Below are positions 22,801 through 37,800 of a stretch of DNA of 64,000 bases, piece after piece. The position numbers and the translations under genes were made by a program. The stretch lies in the NCBI GenBank assembly GCA_963854835.1, contig OY978529.1, forward strand, positions 11,926,775-11,990,774, in the 5' to 3' direction. The stretch's first letter is position 1. Each line of letters starts with the position of its first letter. The notes under the pieces were generated by a model. It had not been told where the DNA came from and did no database searches. It saw only the letters and a list, made by a program, of their open reading frames with translations. This DNA comes from Megamerina dolium. Lineage: Eukaryota > Arthropoda > Insecta > Diptera > Megamerinidae.

Positions 22801-25800
22801 ACTTACTTAACTGAATAAATACCTTTTAACCATATCGACGGAACACGGCCTTCATACACTGCCTGATAAATATCTTCTAGGTCAACACTCATTACTACAA
22901 GTCCTTTTATGCCTTTTTGCAGATCTCTTAGATGGGTTTTTATATTGCGTAACAACACATTGTAGCGCTCGATTTCTTGCAACAAAACAACCTCCAACGG
23001 CGTGCGATTTATTCCGATAATTTTGGCAGTTTGTTCATAATTCAATTCATCTGGAGTACTCATATAGATATCGTGCGCTAATTTAAGCACTTTGGATTCT
23101 TTACTTTCACCCACAATTGCGGATGATTGAACTTGCATTGAAACGAGTGTCTCAAAAAGTAGACGAGTTTCTCCAATGAGTGAAGCAATATCAGCATTCG
23201 AATGCTGACCGAATACTTCGGGCTTGTCAAAGCCCGGAAATTGCTGAATTTGATCAACGTAGGACTGTAAATCACCATCGGGTGGAATAAAATAATTCGG
23301 CAAGGATGAAAGTCTGAAATCATACACTTTAAAATGATGGAATCGTTACATGCACGGCCAACTAAAATAATACCGAAATTTAGGTGTTGTCAATGCAGTG
23401 TCAACGTAAAACTGATTGATGTACGTCATTAGCAAGCGCCGATCCCAATCATCTGTGACATGACCACCATAATTTACGCCAGCAATTAAATATTTCAATG
23501 CTCCCCATGGTGTTTCATCATATTCGGTCAAGTATAAAGCCAATAATATTTCAGATACTTCAAAATCGGAATCATTAAAACTGTAAATAACATTCCAACC
23601 CAGCTGCAAGAATTTTTTACGTTCCAATAGTATTGTATGGAAAAAGCACAAAGCAAATAATAATTTTTTGTATTTTCCAGGATCACCACACTGTTCCATA
23701 TTTTGTTCATTCACATTGCCGTACAAACGCTTCATATTGGCTTTAATGCCTCTCGGGGGTTCGGTTGTCATCTTAACGCCAGTCTGTAATATTGAAATTG
23801 GAAAATCTGGATGAGGGCTTGAGCTTAACCACAAACGAAATTTTTTGTGCAATTTCATCGATTGCATTGTTGCAATGATTTTATCCAAAGTCGGCATCCA
23901 ACTTAATGATAAGTGGCAATTCGCTAAAAACACCCAATGACCGTCACGTACACCATCCATAATAAGCTTGGTAGCAAACGGTGCCTGACCTTGGCCGAGA
24001 CTAAGCGAATACATTCTTGAGGACATTCTTACTTGTTCAGCTAAAGTTAGAAGAGACTGTGTGGGATCTATGCCAGGTGACAATACGAATATTAATGGAG
24101 CTTGCGGTATTGACTCTTCAAATACACTCTTCAGATCTAGGACGGGCGGTTCGACAAATCGTTGTCCTAAAGAATTTACTATAAATTGCGTAAGACAAAA
24201 TGATATACGATCGGGCCGTAAGCATCTAACAACGCAAATCTTTTGAAAGTCGGTCAGCTTATCGTTCCACTCACCAACCAGATCTTCAGTTTCCGGAGTT
24301 GTTGTAGCATACCAAACTGAAATTGACCAAATCAAATTTTAATTACAGCCCATTATGTGCTTTGCTTAAGAAATATACCCTGCCACGACCTTGAATTCTG
24401 TTCAAAAGAGTCTATGATACCATGAAAACCGGCAACTTTATCTAACTCAGATATGTTGTCCCAGGCTTGTTCACTGATCCAATCTATATAAAAGGAACAC
24501 ATACCATTATTAATAGTCCAAATAATACACATATATTTACTGTTAAAGAAAATGAAATGAAATGATAATTAATTTGCAAATTAAAAAAAAAACAACTCAT
24601 GTTTCTTCAGCCCGAATGCATTTTAATTTGTTTTTAACTGGTTATCTGCAGAGTAGTTGTATGTATATTGTGAATTCAACATCAAGTTCAATAATTACCG
24701 AATTTTATGTTGAAAAAAAGCACTGACTTGCGGAAAAGTAAATTTAGACCATGAGTAATGCTTCGTTGTTCAGAGCTACGATTGAAAACCTGTAACGATT
24801 TTTGCCGTGCACCGAAAGGAAATAATTATAGCTACTCGTATTTCTTTAGTTTTCTTTAAACAATTTTGTTAATCGGTTTTTATGTAATATTGATCCCCTA
24901 TTTTTAATAGTTTTCCATAAAAAAAAAAAAATAAATATGTGGCACTTAAAGCCCCAAAGGGCACATTGGCCGAGCTTCTCTTCCATTACTGTTCTGCGTC
25001 TTAAATTTGGACAGTATTAGAAGGGACCTACTTATTTTAGCCGGTTCCGAATGGCAGAACACTTGTGACATCACTTTTTCTGAGCTTTGTCACAGAGTTC
25101 TTTTAGAAGCTTTTTCATGGCAAGTTGTTACAGTCGGAAGAATTGCCAATTGCTTGCCGACAGGTGGGTACCATTCGAAAGAAAAATCTTATCGATATTA
25201 AATTTGTTATGCATCAGCCGGGGATTGAACCACGACCTAAAGATCAGAAGACGAACACACTAACCACTGAGTCTTCCATATCAATTCATATAAGCTGCCA
25301 TTTGTCATTTGTCACATCGAAATCTACTCTGTAAAATGCAATGATCGGTGTATATAATAATTACAGGCTCATTAAGAACCACGCCAACGAACGCATTAGA
25401 GATAATTCGGTAGCAGCATGTCTTTGGTTACAACATTATAGTGGCCATTTCTTAATAACCACTCAATCGACATATATAGTGGACTACGGAGAGATTTAGG
25501 TTAGGTTAGGTTAGGCGATTGTAGCTGCCCTCTCTCTGAGAGGACTCACTTGTTACTGCCAGCAAAATGGCAAATTCTTGCCGACAGGTGGGTACCGTTC
25601 GAAAGAAAAATATTTTCGATATTGAATTTTGTTATGCTTCAGACGGGGATTGGACCCACGACTCACGTCCTACTGAGAGATTTATTTAAATAACAATGTC
25701 TTTTTCTTTTTTTTTTTCGTACCGTAGTGCGGCCGCCGCCGAGAGAATTTTTAAAAAATAATCCCATATTCATTCAGATTCCTTGATCCCAAACACCTCA

Positions 25801-28800
25801 GTTACAGGGTTTCTACTGAAAATAATAAAATTTTTATATGCTTCTAAATCATTACCTCTATAGCCTCCAAACCAAAACCTCAACGCCAAGCAATGTTCTA
25901 AACAAAATATTCCTCGTGAAAAAATAGTGGGGGTCCGTGAACAACAAAATTTTCCTAAGCCTCCTGTTTTCGAGATAAATAGCCGCCGTCTTTCTTAAAA
26001 AAACTTGACTCTAATGAGCAAAACGGTCTTCAAGACAGTACTCTGGGGCACTGCCTCTTTCCAACAAGCCTATACTGATCAGGAGAAAAAATTCTTGTTC
26101 AATTTGGACCAATTTTTTTACATATTTGCTGATATATATTGCATACGAAAAGCAAATATTTATTCGATATGTCCGTCTTCGGCACCTCGTTCATTGGAAA
26201 ATTGGCCACAGCATGAATCAAAGCTGTCCTAAGGGAATCAATATTGGGTTATCTTTTGTGGCAAACAATGTGCTCTAAAACTATCCACAATTTTTAATCC
26301 AACGGGTTCAAATAAGAACTGCCAGATGGCCCTTCTTCAGAGAAAATGAAAGGTAGTGAATTTTCGTCAATTACAGTCGACAAATGTCCGGTACGGCGTT
26401 TAAAAGTCTCAAGACCCGTATTTTTTGACTTTTACGAGACACTCATCTCCTGGGCTATGTTATTCTGAGCGGATTTCGCTAAATTCTTGATTCTATGATG
26501 AGTTGGGGCTTTCGAACTGTGCATTGACTGGCGGCCTGTGACGGTCTTTAACATATACAGTCTCCTCAAACAGTTTTATGCACCGGTAGACAAGCATGTG
26601 ACTAATCGCGACCGTTTTGGAAATATCAACTTTTCTCATTTCATACTTAAATAGCGCTTTAATAGCGATACGGTTTTTATTATCTGACCATTAATATTTA
26701 GAATTCACGGCGCAGTTTTACGCTTCACAAGTTATATTTCATAAGCCGCATGGTACTAACGGGGTAAGATTAATTCTTCTTTTGGAATGGGTGTGCAATG
26801 TTCAAGTGCTGAATGTTACTACTTCGGAGATGAAATAATTCAATAGACGTAATCCAATTAAACGAGATGGTATCCTTTAGTGTGCTACTATGTAGTCGTA
26901 TATTACCATATAGGACCTAGGAATGCAAAAGTTCGCTTTTTATCAGAGTCTTGTCTACCATTCTGCCTAATTCAGTAATCAGAATCTTCGTTTATTATTT
27001 AATTTTCCTTAGCTAGCTGACAGATAGGTGCCTAATATTTTGATTTTGCTAACACCCTCGGAGTAATGTATAAAAGTTTGATATTGTTGTTGTTGTGAAA
27101 TTTGAGATAAATGAATAAATTGAAATATCACAGATGTTTACTTTTACCTTTAGCGTAGTATAACTGAACGGGGTTTCAGACAAGGTGAGAAAATAATACG
27201 AGCTGCTGATCTACGACATAATGGCACTATCTTCAACAAAAGTGTCATGCTGTTAGCGTATGCCGACGATATTGACATAATCGGCATGAACACGCGAGCA
27301 GTCAGTGCAGCATTCTCAGAGTTGGAAAGAGAGGCGCGTCGGATGGGACTCACGGTGAACGAGGGCAAGACGAAGTATCTAGTGTCAACAAACAAAGAGT
27401 CCTTGGAACCAGCATTAACAGCAGTAATGACGTCAGCTTGGAGATCATGCGTAGGATAACTCTTGCTAACAGGTGTTACTTTGGGCTGAGTAAGCATTTG
27501 AGAAGTCGAGCCCTCTCTCGAAGAACGAAAACTACACTCTACAAGTCTCTCATCATGCCTGTCCTAACATATGGCGCTGAAGCCTGGACAATTTCCACCT
27601 CGGATGAGCGAATGCTTGGAGTTTTCGAGAGAAAAGTCCTACGCAAGATCTTTGGACCTATTTGCGTTGGTGGCGAGTACCGAATAAGGTACAACCATGA
27701 GCTGTACGAGCTATATGCCGATATTGACATAGTAAAGCGCATCAAAATTCAGCGGCTGCGCTGGCTAGGTCATGTCAAGCGAATAGAAGGACACGCTCCA
27801 GCTAAGAAGGTGTTATATTCGGAACCCGCTGGAGGACGACGCAGAAGAGGAAGACCTCACCTCCGGTGGAAAGACCAAGTACTGGAGAACCTGACGGCGC
27901 TTGGAATTTCTAACTGGCGCCAGCTAGCGAAGAACAGAGATGGCTGGCGAAGCATATTATATTCGGCCTAAGTCGATATTCGGTTGTTATGGCCACATAA
28001 GTAAGTAAGTAAGTAGTATAACTGATATAATAATTACAATTTAATAACGCATGCACTGATTTTTGTGTGAATACTTACTTGGACTCGGGTTTGGTGCTTG
28101 TCCCTGCTTGTCCAATACAATTCCTCCTTTCAAGATGAAATCATATTCGGCTTCAACTAGTTTTCCAGCACATTCTAAAATCTTTGCGGTCATGTGAATT
28201 GAAAAGAGTAGTTTGTGTATCTCAAATAAGCCCCTGCATGTGCTCTTATATACGGAATACGTATGATAATCGTTGATATTCACAATTCGATCAGAGATGA
28301 CCTGATTTTTAGGACTGCGTTCAATCGATTGGGTAAATAAAAGTACATAGGCAGCCAATGAAAACTCGTACATAGGATCAATTTTAGACATATCCATGAG
28401 TACAAAAAATAGGATTGCAGCACGCTCGGCTGCTGGCTGATACTCCTGACGAGCTGTATCGATTTCGATTTCAGTAACTTCAGCCGTGCTTAAGGATTCC
28501 TTCACCAATACAGATGTTTGCCTTGATTTTTGTAATGTTGCGAATAGCTCATCGTCCTCCAGTAACGAACCTCGACTTTCATTCAGCAATCGAAGTATTT
28601 CATTATCCAAATCAATAAGAGTTCGTTTATTGCGGGCTATAGTTAGAACCAGTTCATCCTTTTGCTCTTCCAAAGAGGGTTTTTCTTTTCGCACGATTAT
28701 ACCTAGCAGTTGTGCTTCTAGACCACTTTGCTTGACTGCAAAATTCACTATTGTCGTCTTGGATGATATTTCTGGAGCATAATGGGGATTGGTTATTTTT

Positions 28801-31800
28801 GTCGTTATATATATACGAAAATCATCGTTATATGTTATGAATTTATCATTAAATTTGATCAGTTTCTGTCCTGCTTGGATGGTAAAACTCCGACGTAAGA
28901 TTGGATTTATTGCTTGATCTAAAGTCTCACCAACATTTTGCAATAAAACCGGATTGCCATATTGTAACGCCTTTTCCAGTGTCTTCAAATAATCCAACTG
29001 GCCAAAATCGATGACTTTCAAATCGGCCTTTGCTTCGTAATTCTTTACCCAAGTATTCGCCTGTACTTGTGGATCTATAATCAAAGGCCACCGACGTCCC
29101 TGTGTGACTATAACACCATTTTCGGTACTAAAATCATCAGCTGGTAGACCCTGGATGTTCCATTCACGAATGGTAACTGCATCAGTGAGAAACAGTGTTA
29201 TTTTGAGCTCCTCCGTAAATGGTATACCCTGATCTTTTATTAGTCTTGACCAACGACCCAGTAATATTTCTCTGTATTTGGTATCGAATGGGCCGAGGTA
29301 TGAAATGAATGCTGTTGATATAAGACAATCACCGGGTAATTTCTCAAATGCTTTATCCAATTGTGCGACGGTATCTATCCAACGTTGTTGTTCCCCAGAT
29401 AATGATTCCACCAGTATTATAGCCCGCTCTAATTGTTTTCTGAAAGAGGAATGATTTTCGATAAAATTACACTATGCCTAAATGTCAATTCTAAGTATCC
29501 GATTGTAGACAATGTTCTGAAAGAATAAATTGTCCAAAAAAGATGCACTCAATTTTGTTTTATGGAATAACAAAATGGAATTCAATTGCTTAGGAGTTAT
29601 CAATATGTACAATTTTCACATAAACTTTGGCCTTCTAGCCTGAAAATCATATTCAATAAATTTTTTATAGCAAACGTTTTCGAGATATGAATTTTTGAAA
29701 AAATTTTTTTTTTTTCGGAGGTATTGTAGCCATTTTGAGCAGAACTCGACCATGGATTATCCGATTTGAACAAGTCACCACTCAAATGGAAGATTATTAA
29801 CTTTTTCTTAAAATCGTTTCAGACACTTATATGAAACCTGTAGGTTATCGACCCTAAAATCTTTAAAACCTCAACTTTTTGGTCTTTTGGAAAGAAAAAA
29901 TAAGCCATTATTTTTAAAAATCAACGAATAAATGGCGAAATTATGATTTTTTAAGTGAGAGAGTATTGCGCCCATGCAAATTTGATATATTGCTTCCAGT
30001 TTCCGCCGAAAAATTATTAGTTTTATTAAAAATTTGAACATAAAAATTGTTTAATGAATAACATCGAAAGTAAAATATGGTTTGAATGTTATGATGCTAC
30101 TAGGGAGTTCACAATATTTACTTTTAGTTATTTTTGTCATCAAATTATGTCATATTCTGAACAAATTTTTACAATTTTCAAGGCACAAGCAAAAACGATC
30201 AATAGGTTAGGTAGGGTTAGGTAATTGTGGCTGCCCTCTCTCTGAGAGGACACACTTAGGCCAGAAAGCCCCATTGTGATACCATCGAGCTTCTCTTCTC
30301 GGTTCCGAACGGCAGAACCCTTGTGACATCACTTTAACTTAGTTTTGTCACAGAGCTCTTTTAAGAAGCATTTTTAGCAATTGGAATTGAACCCACGACC
30401 TACAGGTTAGAAGGCCAACACACTAACCAGTGAGCTACGACACCCACGATCAATACAATACTGTATCCTATAGAATGAAAATGGCTGAATGGCTGTGGAA
30501 TAGCTTTATTACAGAAACCTTTCAAAAGATTTTTCCTGGCAAATTGTTATTTCTGAATCGCCGATTCTGGGCACCCATGCCGTTTAAAATATGCGGGTGA
30601 GAAAAGGAACGTACACTTTACTAATCCCTTGTAAATATTATTTTACCTGAGAGATATGCAAATAAAGAGTTATTAGATATTGGTCAGTAAAGTTGCTAGC
30701 CAAGTATTGCAGGGATTCTACCCCTCAGAATATAAAATATAAATGATTATAAGTGGTACTTGCCGGGTTTTCTAAATACCTGATGATGAGAAATTATTTG
30801 TGTGTATAGAATGTAGAACCGAGTGACTCCATCTAAAGTTAATGGAAGACTTAACAACGAAAACGCATTCTTTAGCGTTGTACCAGAGCACGTCAACTTT
30901 GAAAGCTCCCATAAGGGCGATTAAATTAGCGTTCAAATTATGAGAATTTGTTTTTTTACCTCAATTTTTCTTCTTTAGCCCTTAATTCATTTAACATTGT
31001 GGTCTTTTCATTTAACTGGGCGTATAATTCAGCTATCCGTTCATTCAGCTCGTCCAATCTTTTCTTCGCAGCTAATAGCAGGGCCTGTTTCTCGGCCAAG
31101 GAGCGCATTGCGTTATCTAGCTTCTCCTGTTTGGGTGCAACAATACGATAGACTTTTCCGTAATTTTCAATCGCCATAATCCAAAGCATCAGCGATTTGC
31201 AAGCCACAGACACCACGGCAACTTTATCAGGTTCTAATTCGGGATTTTTTGTGTACATAGCAATACGCTTTAAAGTTTTATCGGAAATATGATCACGATC
31301 AAAATTCTTCAGATCATTTAAGAATGTGGCCTCTCCAAGAACTTTTTTTGCCATTTCCCAGGTAGGTTCTTTTCCTAACAATATCAGTACGGCCTCCATA
31401 ACTTTTTCAATTTTCATCGGCGGCCTACCATAAGATTTCACTTCGGAAACATCCTTTTTATTTAGAGCGTCCAGAGCTTTAACAGCTGCATCAATCATAG
31501 GCAGTACAACTTCTAGATCTGCTTGAGCCGCTGCTGCTAGGTCCAAGCAAATAACTTCCTCTCTACGTATGATTACCGCCTCGGCGTCAACCTTTTCTTT
31601 TTGTTCGGTAGCCTCAGCTTTTTGTATTTCAATGATTGCAATAAACTCTTCACATTCCTTTGCAAGCACTTTTACTTGTTCAGAACTAATTTTAAGCTCC
31701 TCAGACATTACACTTACTTTTTCTTGAGTTTCTTGGATTTTCGACAAACCATTGCGCAATTTGTTGGCACTTGAAGACACCTCAAAACGCTTTCGTTCAA

Positions 31801-34800
31801 GTAGATCCTGAAAGCCACTTACAAGCTCCAAGTAATTTGGTGAGGTTACGTAGTTGTGTCTTTTGACTTCCATCAGCATAATATTTGAAATTTCAAGTAC
31901 ACTTGAATGTATTACAGAAAACACATAAGCGATAGCTTTCTGCAGGAACTCTTCAGTTGTTATAACCAGACTTTCTCGATGCGTTTCATCTTCTTTGCCG
32001 GGCACTGGCACATTCAGATTGAATTCAGACAGAAACTTTTGCGCAACTTCTAATAACGCGTCTTGCGGCCAAAGCTGAAACCAGTTGGGTGCAGTTGCAT
32101 TAATAAGCGCCGGATATTGGCGTATGTAACTACGAAAGGCTTCACCAATGGGACTGATGCATAATGCAATGTGCATATTGTCTCGAACACTCTTCATAAA
32201 GAACGTATATAAAGCTTCTGTTGTGAAGGGTATTCCAGCCTTCTTTGCTGGGCGTTCTAATTCAGTTTTGAGCTCTTCAAATTCATCACTCTTGAACAGA
32301 TTCGCTTCCCCCGTGCTCAGCATGTTATTGATGATTTCGAGAAATGTATTCTCCACCACCTGTTCACCACTGAAAATGAAAACGGTTGCACGCTGCTTAA
32401 TGCCCGTAATTTTGTAGAGATTCTTCAAGTCTTCCTTAAATTCTTGCGTTTTATATTTCTTAGTTACTTCTATTTGCATAAAACCCATCTCGCATATGAA
32501 AGCAGCCAGTTTGGTCAACACCTGTCTGCCGGAGCCTCCAATGCCAATGTTGAGCATATGACCTCGTGGCTGCGATATGACGCGCACAATGCGTGTAACA
32601 TGTTCAATGGCTTCCTTAAAGAATACTATGTTCATACGGGTCATACCAGGAAAATTATTATACTCATTCATCTGGTAGATAATGTATTTTCGCAGGTCTT
32701 CGAAAACTAAATCTTCATAATAGCCTTGATTGCTCATGAAGTCACCAAATATTGGTACAACTTTATTGGGACACAAACTGTGAAAAGTGACCTCCATGTG
32801 CCGTCCAAGCATATCGTTTACTTCGTTCATAAACCAACCTTGATCATGGTCATCAACCAGACGATCGCAAAAAACACGAAAACATTCGTGAACCCAAAGC
32901 CGTAGGAAGTGAGATCGTCTCGTTTGTGCTTCGGGATTACTGCGTAACAGCCCTTGGAAAATTCTCGAAATATCGCGTAGGTTAAACAAGTAGTGTGACT
33001 TGGTGGGTGTTGGCAACATGCGGGCTACTACATCGTTATATAGTTCTATTGAAGCCGATGTAATTTTAACCCATGCCTCTCGAACGTCATTAGTGAAGTT
33101 TTGCAGTTTCTGGCTCAACATGGTTCCAAATATACGCATAATTGTGGACTCAGTTGGGAAGGTCATGTTAATAAGGAAAAAACGGCTCTGCGTACGTGGA
33201 GATATAACTTGGCGTCCACCACCAGGTGGACCCATAGCCGTCATTAATAGGGTATTTTGAACGTACGTCTTTTGCTGCGTTTTGCGATTAAACCAATATT
33301 TGTAATCTATCCATTGTCTTATAAGCTCCAACGGTGGTTGCGATCCGTATGTGTCCTTAGCTGGCATATTGAAATCATCCATAAAACAAATCATACGCTT
33401 TCCTCCAATTGGTACGTAATGGGTTTTTGTACGCTTTTCTGTTCGATTTTCGATAGCTTCTTGTAAACCAGCAGCTGTAGTCTTTGTGTGGGGATGTGTG
33501 TGTGTGTGTGTGTGTGAAAACTCTCACTTATTAATAAATAAGAAACTTTAAACTCAAACAAAACAATGTATATTTACTTGTGCTGATATATTTATGGAAA
33601 GCACTGTATATCGTGATTTATCACAAGATTCCATGACGCTAACCGCAGTCGACGTCTTTCCCGTGCCGACATTGCCAACCAAAAGAACAGGATGTTCTTC
33701 CTGGAGCAATTTTGAAACCAAATATTCATAGCGCACCGTGTCTACCGTTGGAACAATGATCTTGTAAAAGGGAGAGCTAGAAGTATGCAATTACTTATAG
33801 GTTACGCGTCCACCATATTCGAAGAGGGTAGTTATTTAAGTACCTTTCGTCATATCTCCAAAGATCAGATAATTTGCCCTCCCATGGTAATAAAGATCTC
33901 TGTATTGGATCAACATAATAGTCGTATACAGTGTCCTTGATCGGAAAACAACTTTCCAATTCCCGAATATAAGCATCGATGCGTAACCGTCCCTCCTCGT
34001 CCACTGAAGCACACACCGACCAAACCAGACAGAACATAAACCAAAGCTTGCTCATCATTTCCAACAATTCTTCATTGCCAGCAACTATGCCGTTTTGTTT
34101 TGTGGCGAAAGTCTCCAATAATTTACACAATGAACTAACGACATTCAGTTCATTTGTTTTAACAGTTTCCCTACAACGGTGACGTTTATATTCCAAAACT
34201 TTATCCAAATATTCGTCAAAATATTCTCGAATATATCGCACATATTCTGGCGGTTTTTGCCGCTCTAACCAGGAGTTGACATAAGGGCGCCAACCCCAGT
34301 CGTTATAATCATTATAAACCATGCCACATCGGGAAACAGTCGCCGGAGAAGCCACTGCCAAGTCGGCCACCTCGAAAAGCAGTGAGACTTGGGCGGGCAT
34401 AGTAATACGTTCGCTGTTAACCAATGTAAGGATTTTGTTGTCGTCCATAACAGAATTCATATTTTCAATCCAAACCGCATCAACGGGCCCATCAAATAGC
34501 AACCATTTCTGAGTTGGGTCCTCGTCCGCACATATAACACGCATAATAGAACTAAGAACACCATCCAGCCACTCACCAGTTGCCAGATTATATTCACCGT
34601 ACAATTCTGCCAAGTTGAGTGCTTTTGGATTGACCGGATGTACTACAACTGCTTCCCAGTCTGGTTTTTTATTTGCGTTCATCCGTACAAATGCACCTTG
34701 TAAACACTTCCAGGTAACCGATTTTGCTGTCCCGGTTTCCCCAATAATCATCGACGAATGTCTTGAATTTTTCGTTTCGTACAGTTCGATGATCTTTTTA

Positions 34801-37800
34801 ACTGCAATAGGAATTAGTTGCAATCCATGGCTTCTCAGTTCATCTTCAATAGCGATTTTGAAATCGCTATAATCGATGGTTGGCAACACAACGCCCGGAA
34901 AAATATCTGACATAATTCCATTGAAAAGCGGCAAATCGTTTGCTGTTAAGCGCGCAACGTTCATATCTCGCATTGCTAAATAAACGATTTCCTCTTCGCT
35001 GGTATTAGGTAGTTGACGTCGTTTACGTCCACCATACCTTAGTAGAGCCACCATCGAGCGTAGTCCGAAATCGTAGTGGTATTGTTTGGAGAGCTGCTGT
35101 TTAGCCAATTCGTACAATGTAAAGACTTTTCGTGCCAGACTTTTTGTATTAGTAAAGCCATCTGAGAAGAGTAAATTCTCCGCAATAATTATGTTATCGG
35201 GTACCATCATCGCAATTGGTCGAAACATTGACTTCAAATTGTCCGGCAACTCAGTACGACCAGCATATCCTGGATTCATTGTGATAAACAGACCAACTGT
35301 ATGCTTTAGTTTAATTACGCTCCCCTCAAAGTTGAACTCCGTTAGCTTTGCTGATAAAGCCGACATGATTGAAAGAATCTGCTGTGCCACAACGGACAAT
35401 ACTTCAATATTGATTCGATTGAATTCATCAAAACAACCCCATGCTCCAGTCTGGGCTAAACCAGCAAAATTCTTACCAATACTCTTGTAATCAAGTCCCT
35501 CTGAGCAATTCGTTACAATGACCCACATGCCAAGAGCTTTACCCAAATCTTTGACGGTTTCAGTTTTTCCTGTACCAGCCGGTCCTTTAGGACTGCCGCC
35601 ACGATGCAAATGCAACGCGGTCGTCAATGTAATGTAGCAGCGATCTGTTAGTGGTGTTATTACTAAACGACCCGAATTGCCAGTGTACTCATATCCATAC
35701 CAATGTTCGGTATTCGTTTGCCGTATTACACACAGTTCGAATTCCCGCTGCCAGTAGAAGCGCAATTGAGAGAACCATTCGAAATGACTAACATCTTTGC
35801 AATTGGCTTTGTACATGCGATCAATTACATCCCTTCCATGTATTTCAACGGTGATCAAGGTATTAACTTTGAGTCGCATTATCTTTGACAGTTCTTTGCG
35901 ACTCATTTCCGACAGTTTCGCCAAAATTTTTTGCTGTTTTCTCTTCAATTTGCTCAATGGTTTCTTCTGGTCTACCAGTTTGCAATGTATCAGACTACGC
36001 GTGCATTCGGTAGTCCATTGAATTTGACAAGTAGTAAGTATTAATTGTCCTGGCCACATTGTAAGCCATTTTTCTCGATTGTTCAGCAGTTTCTTTAGAG
36101 AAGCACGTGTCAATTTCAATTTGTCACGCATTACGGCAAACATGTATTCCTCAACCACGTTCAACCATCGCTCAGAAGGGCCTTCTACATAGAGCACATT
36201 GAGGAATTCCACATACTCGCCATCATCGGAGTACATACCCACCGCCTGCCAACGATTTAGTGTCTTACCGACACGTTTCAATTCCAGTTTATATAAATTA
36301 TCAAACAACTTCTTAAGATGTTGCTGCACCAAATCTGGACGCTTAGCATTTCCTAATATTTCCAACAAGTCATCATTTGATATGAAATAGAAGCGCGGAA
36401 ATAATTGTCTTTTCGTTTCCAAATAGATCTCCAATGCGCGCTGAATCATTTCTAAACGTTCATCCATTTTGTTGAAGCGATTAAGCAAAAAAGGGGGATT
36501 ACGCAAATGCGTGGCCCTTAATGCAGTCTTTGAATGGAACATTTTCGAGGTGATTAAACGAAATTCATCAGTAATGACAGTAAAACGTTTCGCTTCGTTG
36601 GGCAACTGCTTGCGAATGTCTTCTCCAGCGAAAATATTTTCGAGATACAGCCATTGCCGTTGCACAATCAAAGCCTTTTCCAAGGTCTCAGCTATGTACG
36701 ATAATGTCTTCTCCCAATAATCGACAACCTCTATAAATGGCTCAACGAAACGTGTCGATTTCATGGCCGAGATTTGAACCATATGCTCCTCCAGTATTTG
36801 AAAGCAATCGTCCACACTTCTGATGCGATAGATGCCATCACGATAGAAGGCCATTTCAAAAGCTTGTGTTCTCCATATGCTGGCTATATTCTTTATGCCA
36901 AGTTCAATTTGTAATTCCATAGTGGCAGCATTTGATATATCCTGAATATCCTCAGAGAAAGCTTGAAAATCCAAATTAATAATCAATTCCAATGTAAACT
37001 TCTTCGAATTTTCATCGAATTCGCTGAAATTATAACAACAACAACAACAAAATCAATAAATAGATATATAGAGGTGTATATCAGCAGATATATTCTAGAG
37101 AAAATCGAGTTCTTACACCTGCATAACGTCTCTCACGCGATCCCAGTGTCTCCTTCGCATACACGGATTTTTCAGTGCAGTTATCAACGGCAATGTTCTA
37201 CGAAAACTATCAACACTTTTTGTAGTTGCTTCTAATATCTCCCAATTTCGTTCTTTGTAACGCTTACTCAACGTACTAAACTCCTTGTATAACGTGATGG
37301 CAGTATCTTCCATCAAATCAATATTTATATTCCAGAAGTTACCGCTACGCCATTCATTCCAGGCTGTTTGCCATTCCATCACAAGCTCCCAAATATTTTG
37401 GATAATCTTAAGCTCCGCATCAAGTTTCCGAAGGTCAACATTTTCCGGTTGATTGATATTAAATATAGCTAGGTCATTGGTTAAGCTTTGCTCAAACTTG
37501 AAACAGTCATGAACTTTAGCGGATATAATACGCAAATATTTGAGCGCCACCTTTGGATTGCTGTATTGGGGTATCAGGGTGGAAATATTTATTAATTTAT
37601 TATTAAAGAAAAAATTGTTTATTTAGTTCAGTCGTCTATTATATTGGTTTTCTGTGTGTGGACCAGCAAATGTCAAATTTTCCGACAATTTCGCAACAAA
37701 AATCAGAAAATGTACACCCTGTAACATATTTTGATATGGTACGTTGGAGTGGTTTTTGAACTGATCTCGTTTGTCCTTAAAAATAATGTTTTTTCAGGTC

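Noticed and set aside
22811..22823. Dynein exon 15 extending to the donor GTTAA|GTAAGT near 22803
   Set aside because: The donor AAAAG|GTATTT joins in phase to exon 16 and restores the conserved WLKAYASLRPLAAW; the later donor does not.
23314..23349. A 36-bp intron between dynein exons 14 and 15
   Set aside because: An alternative donor at 23373 gives a normal 60-bp intron and the family-conserved KFRLSSLPNYFIP; the 36-bp choice gives a poor match.
25499..25520. Interstitial telomere tract (TTAGG)n
   Set aside because: The short TTAGG tracts at 25499, 30205, 38721 and 45192 all lie at the 3' end of a SINE, and the one at 7061 lies at the 3' end of a LINE.
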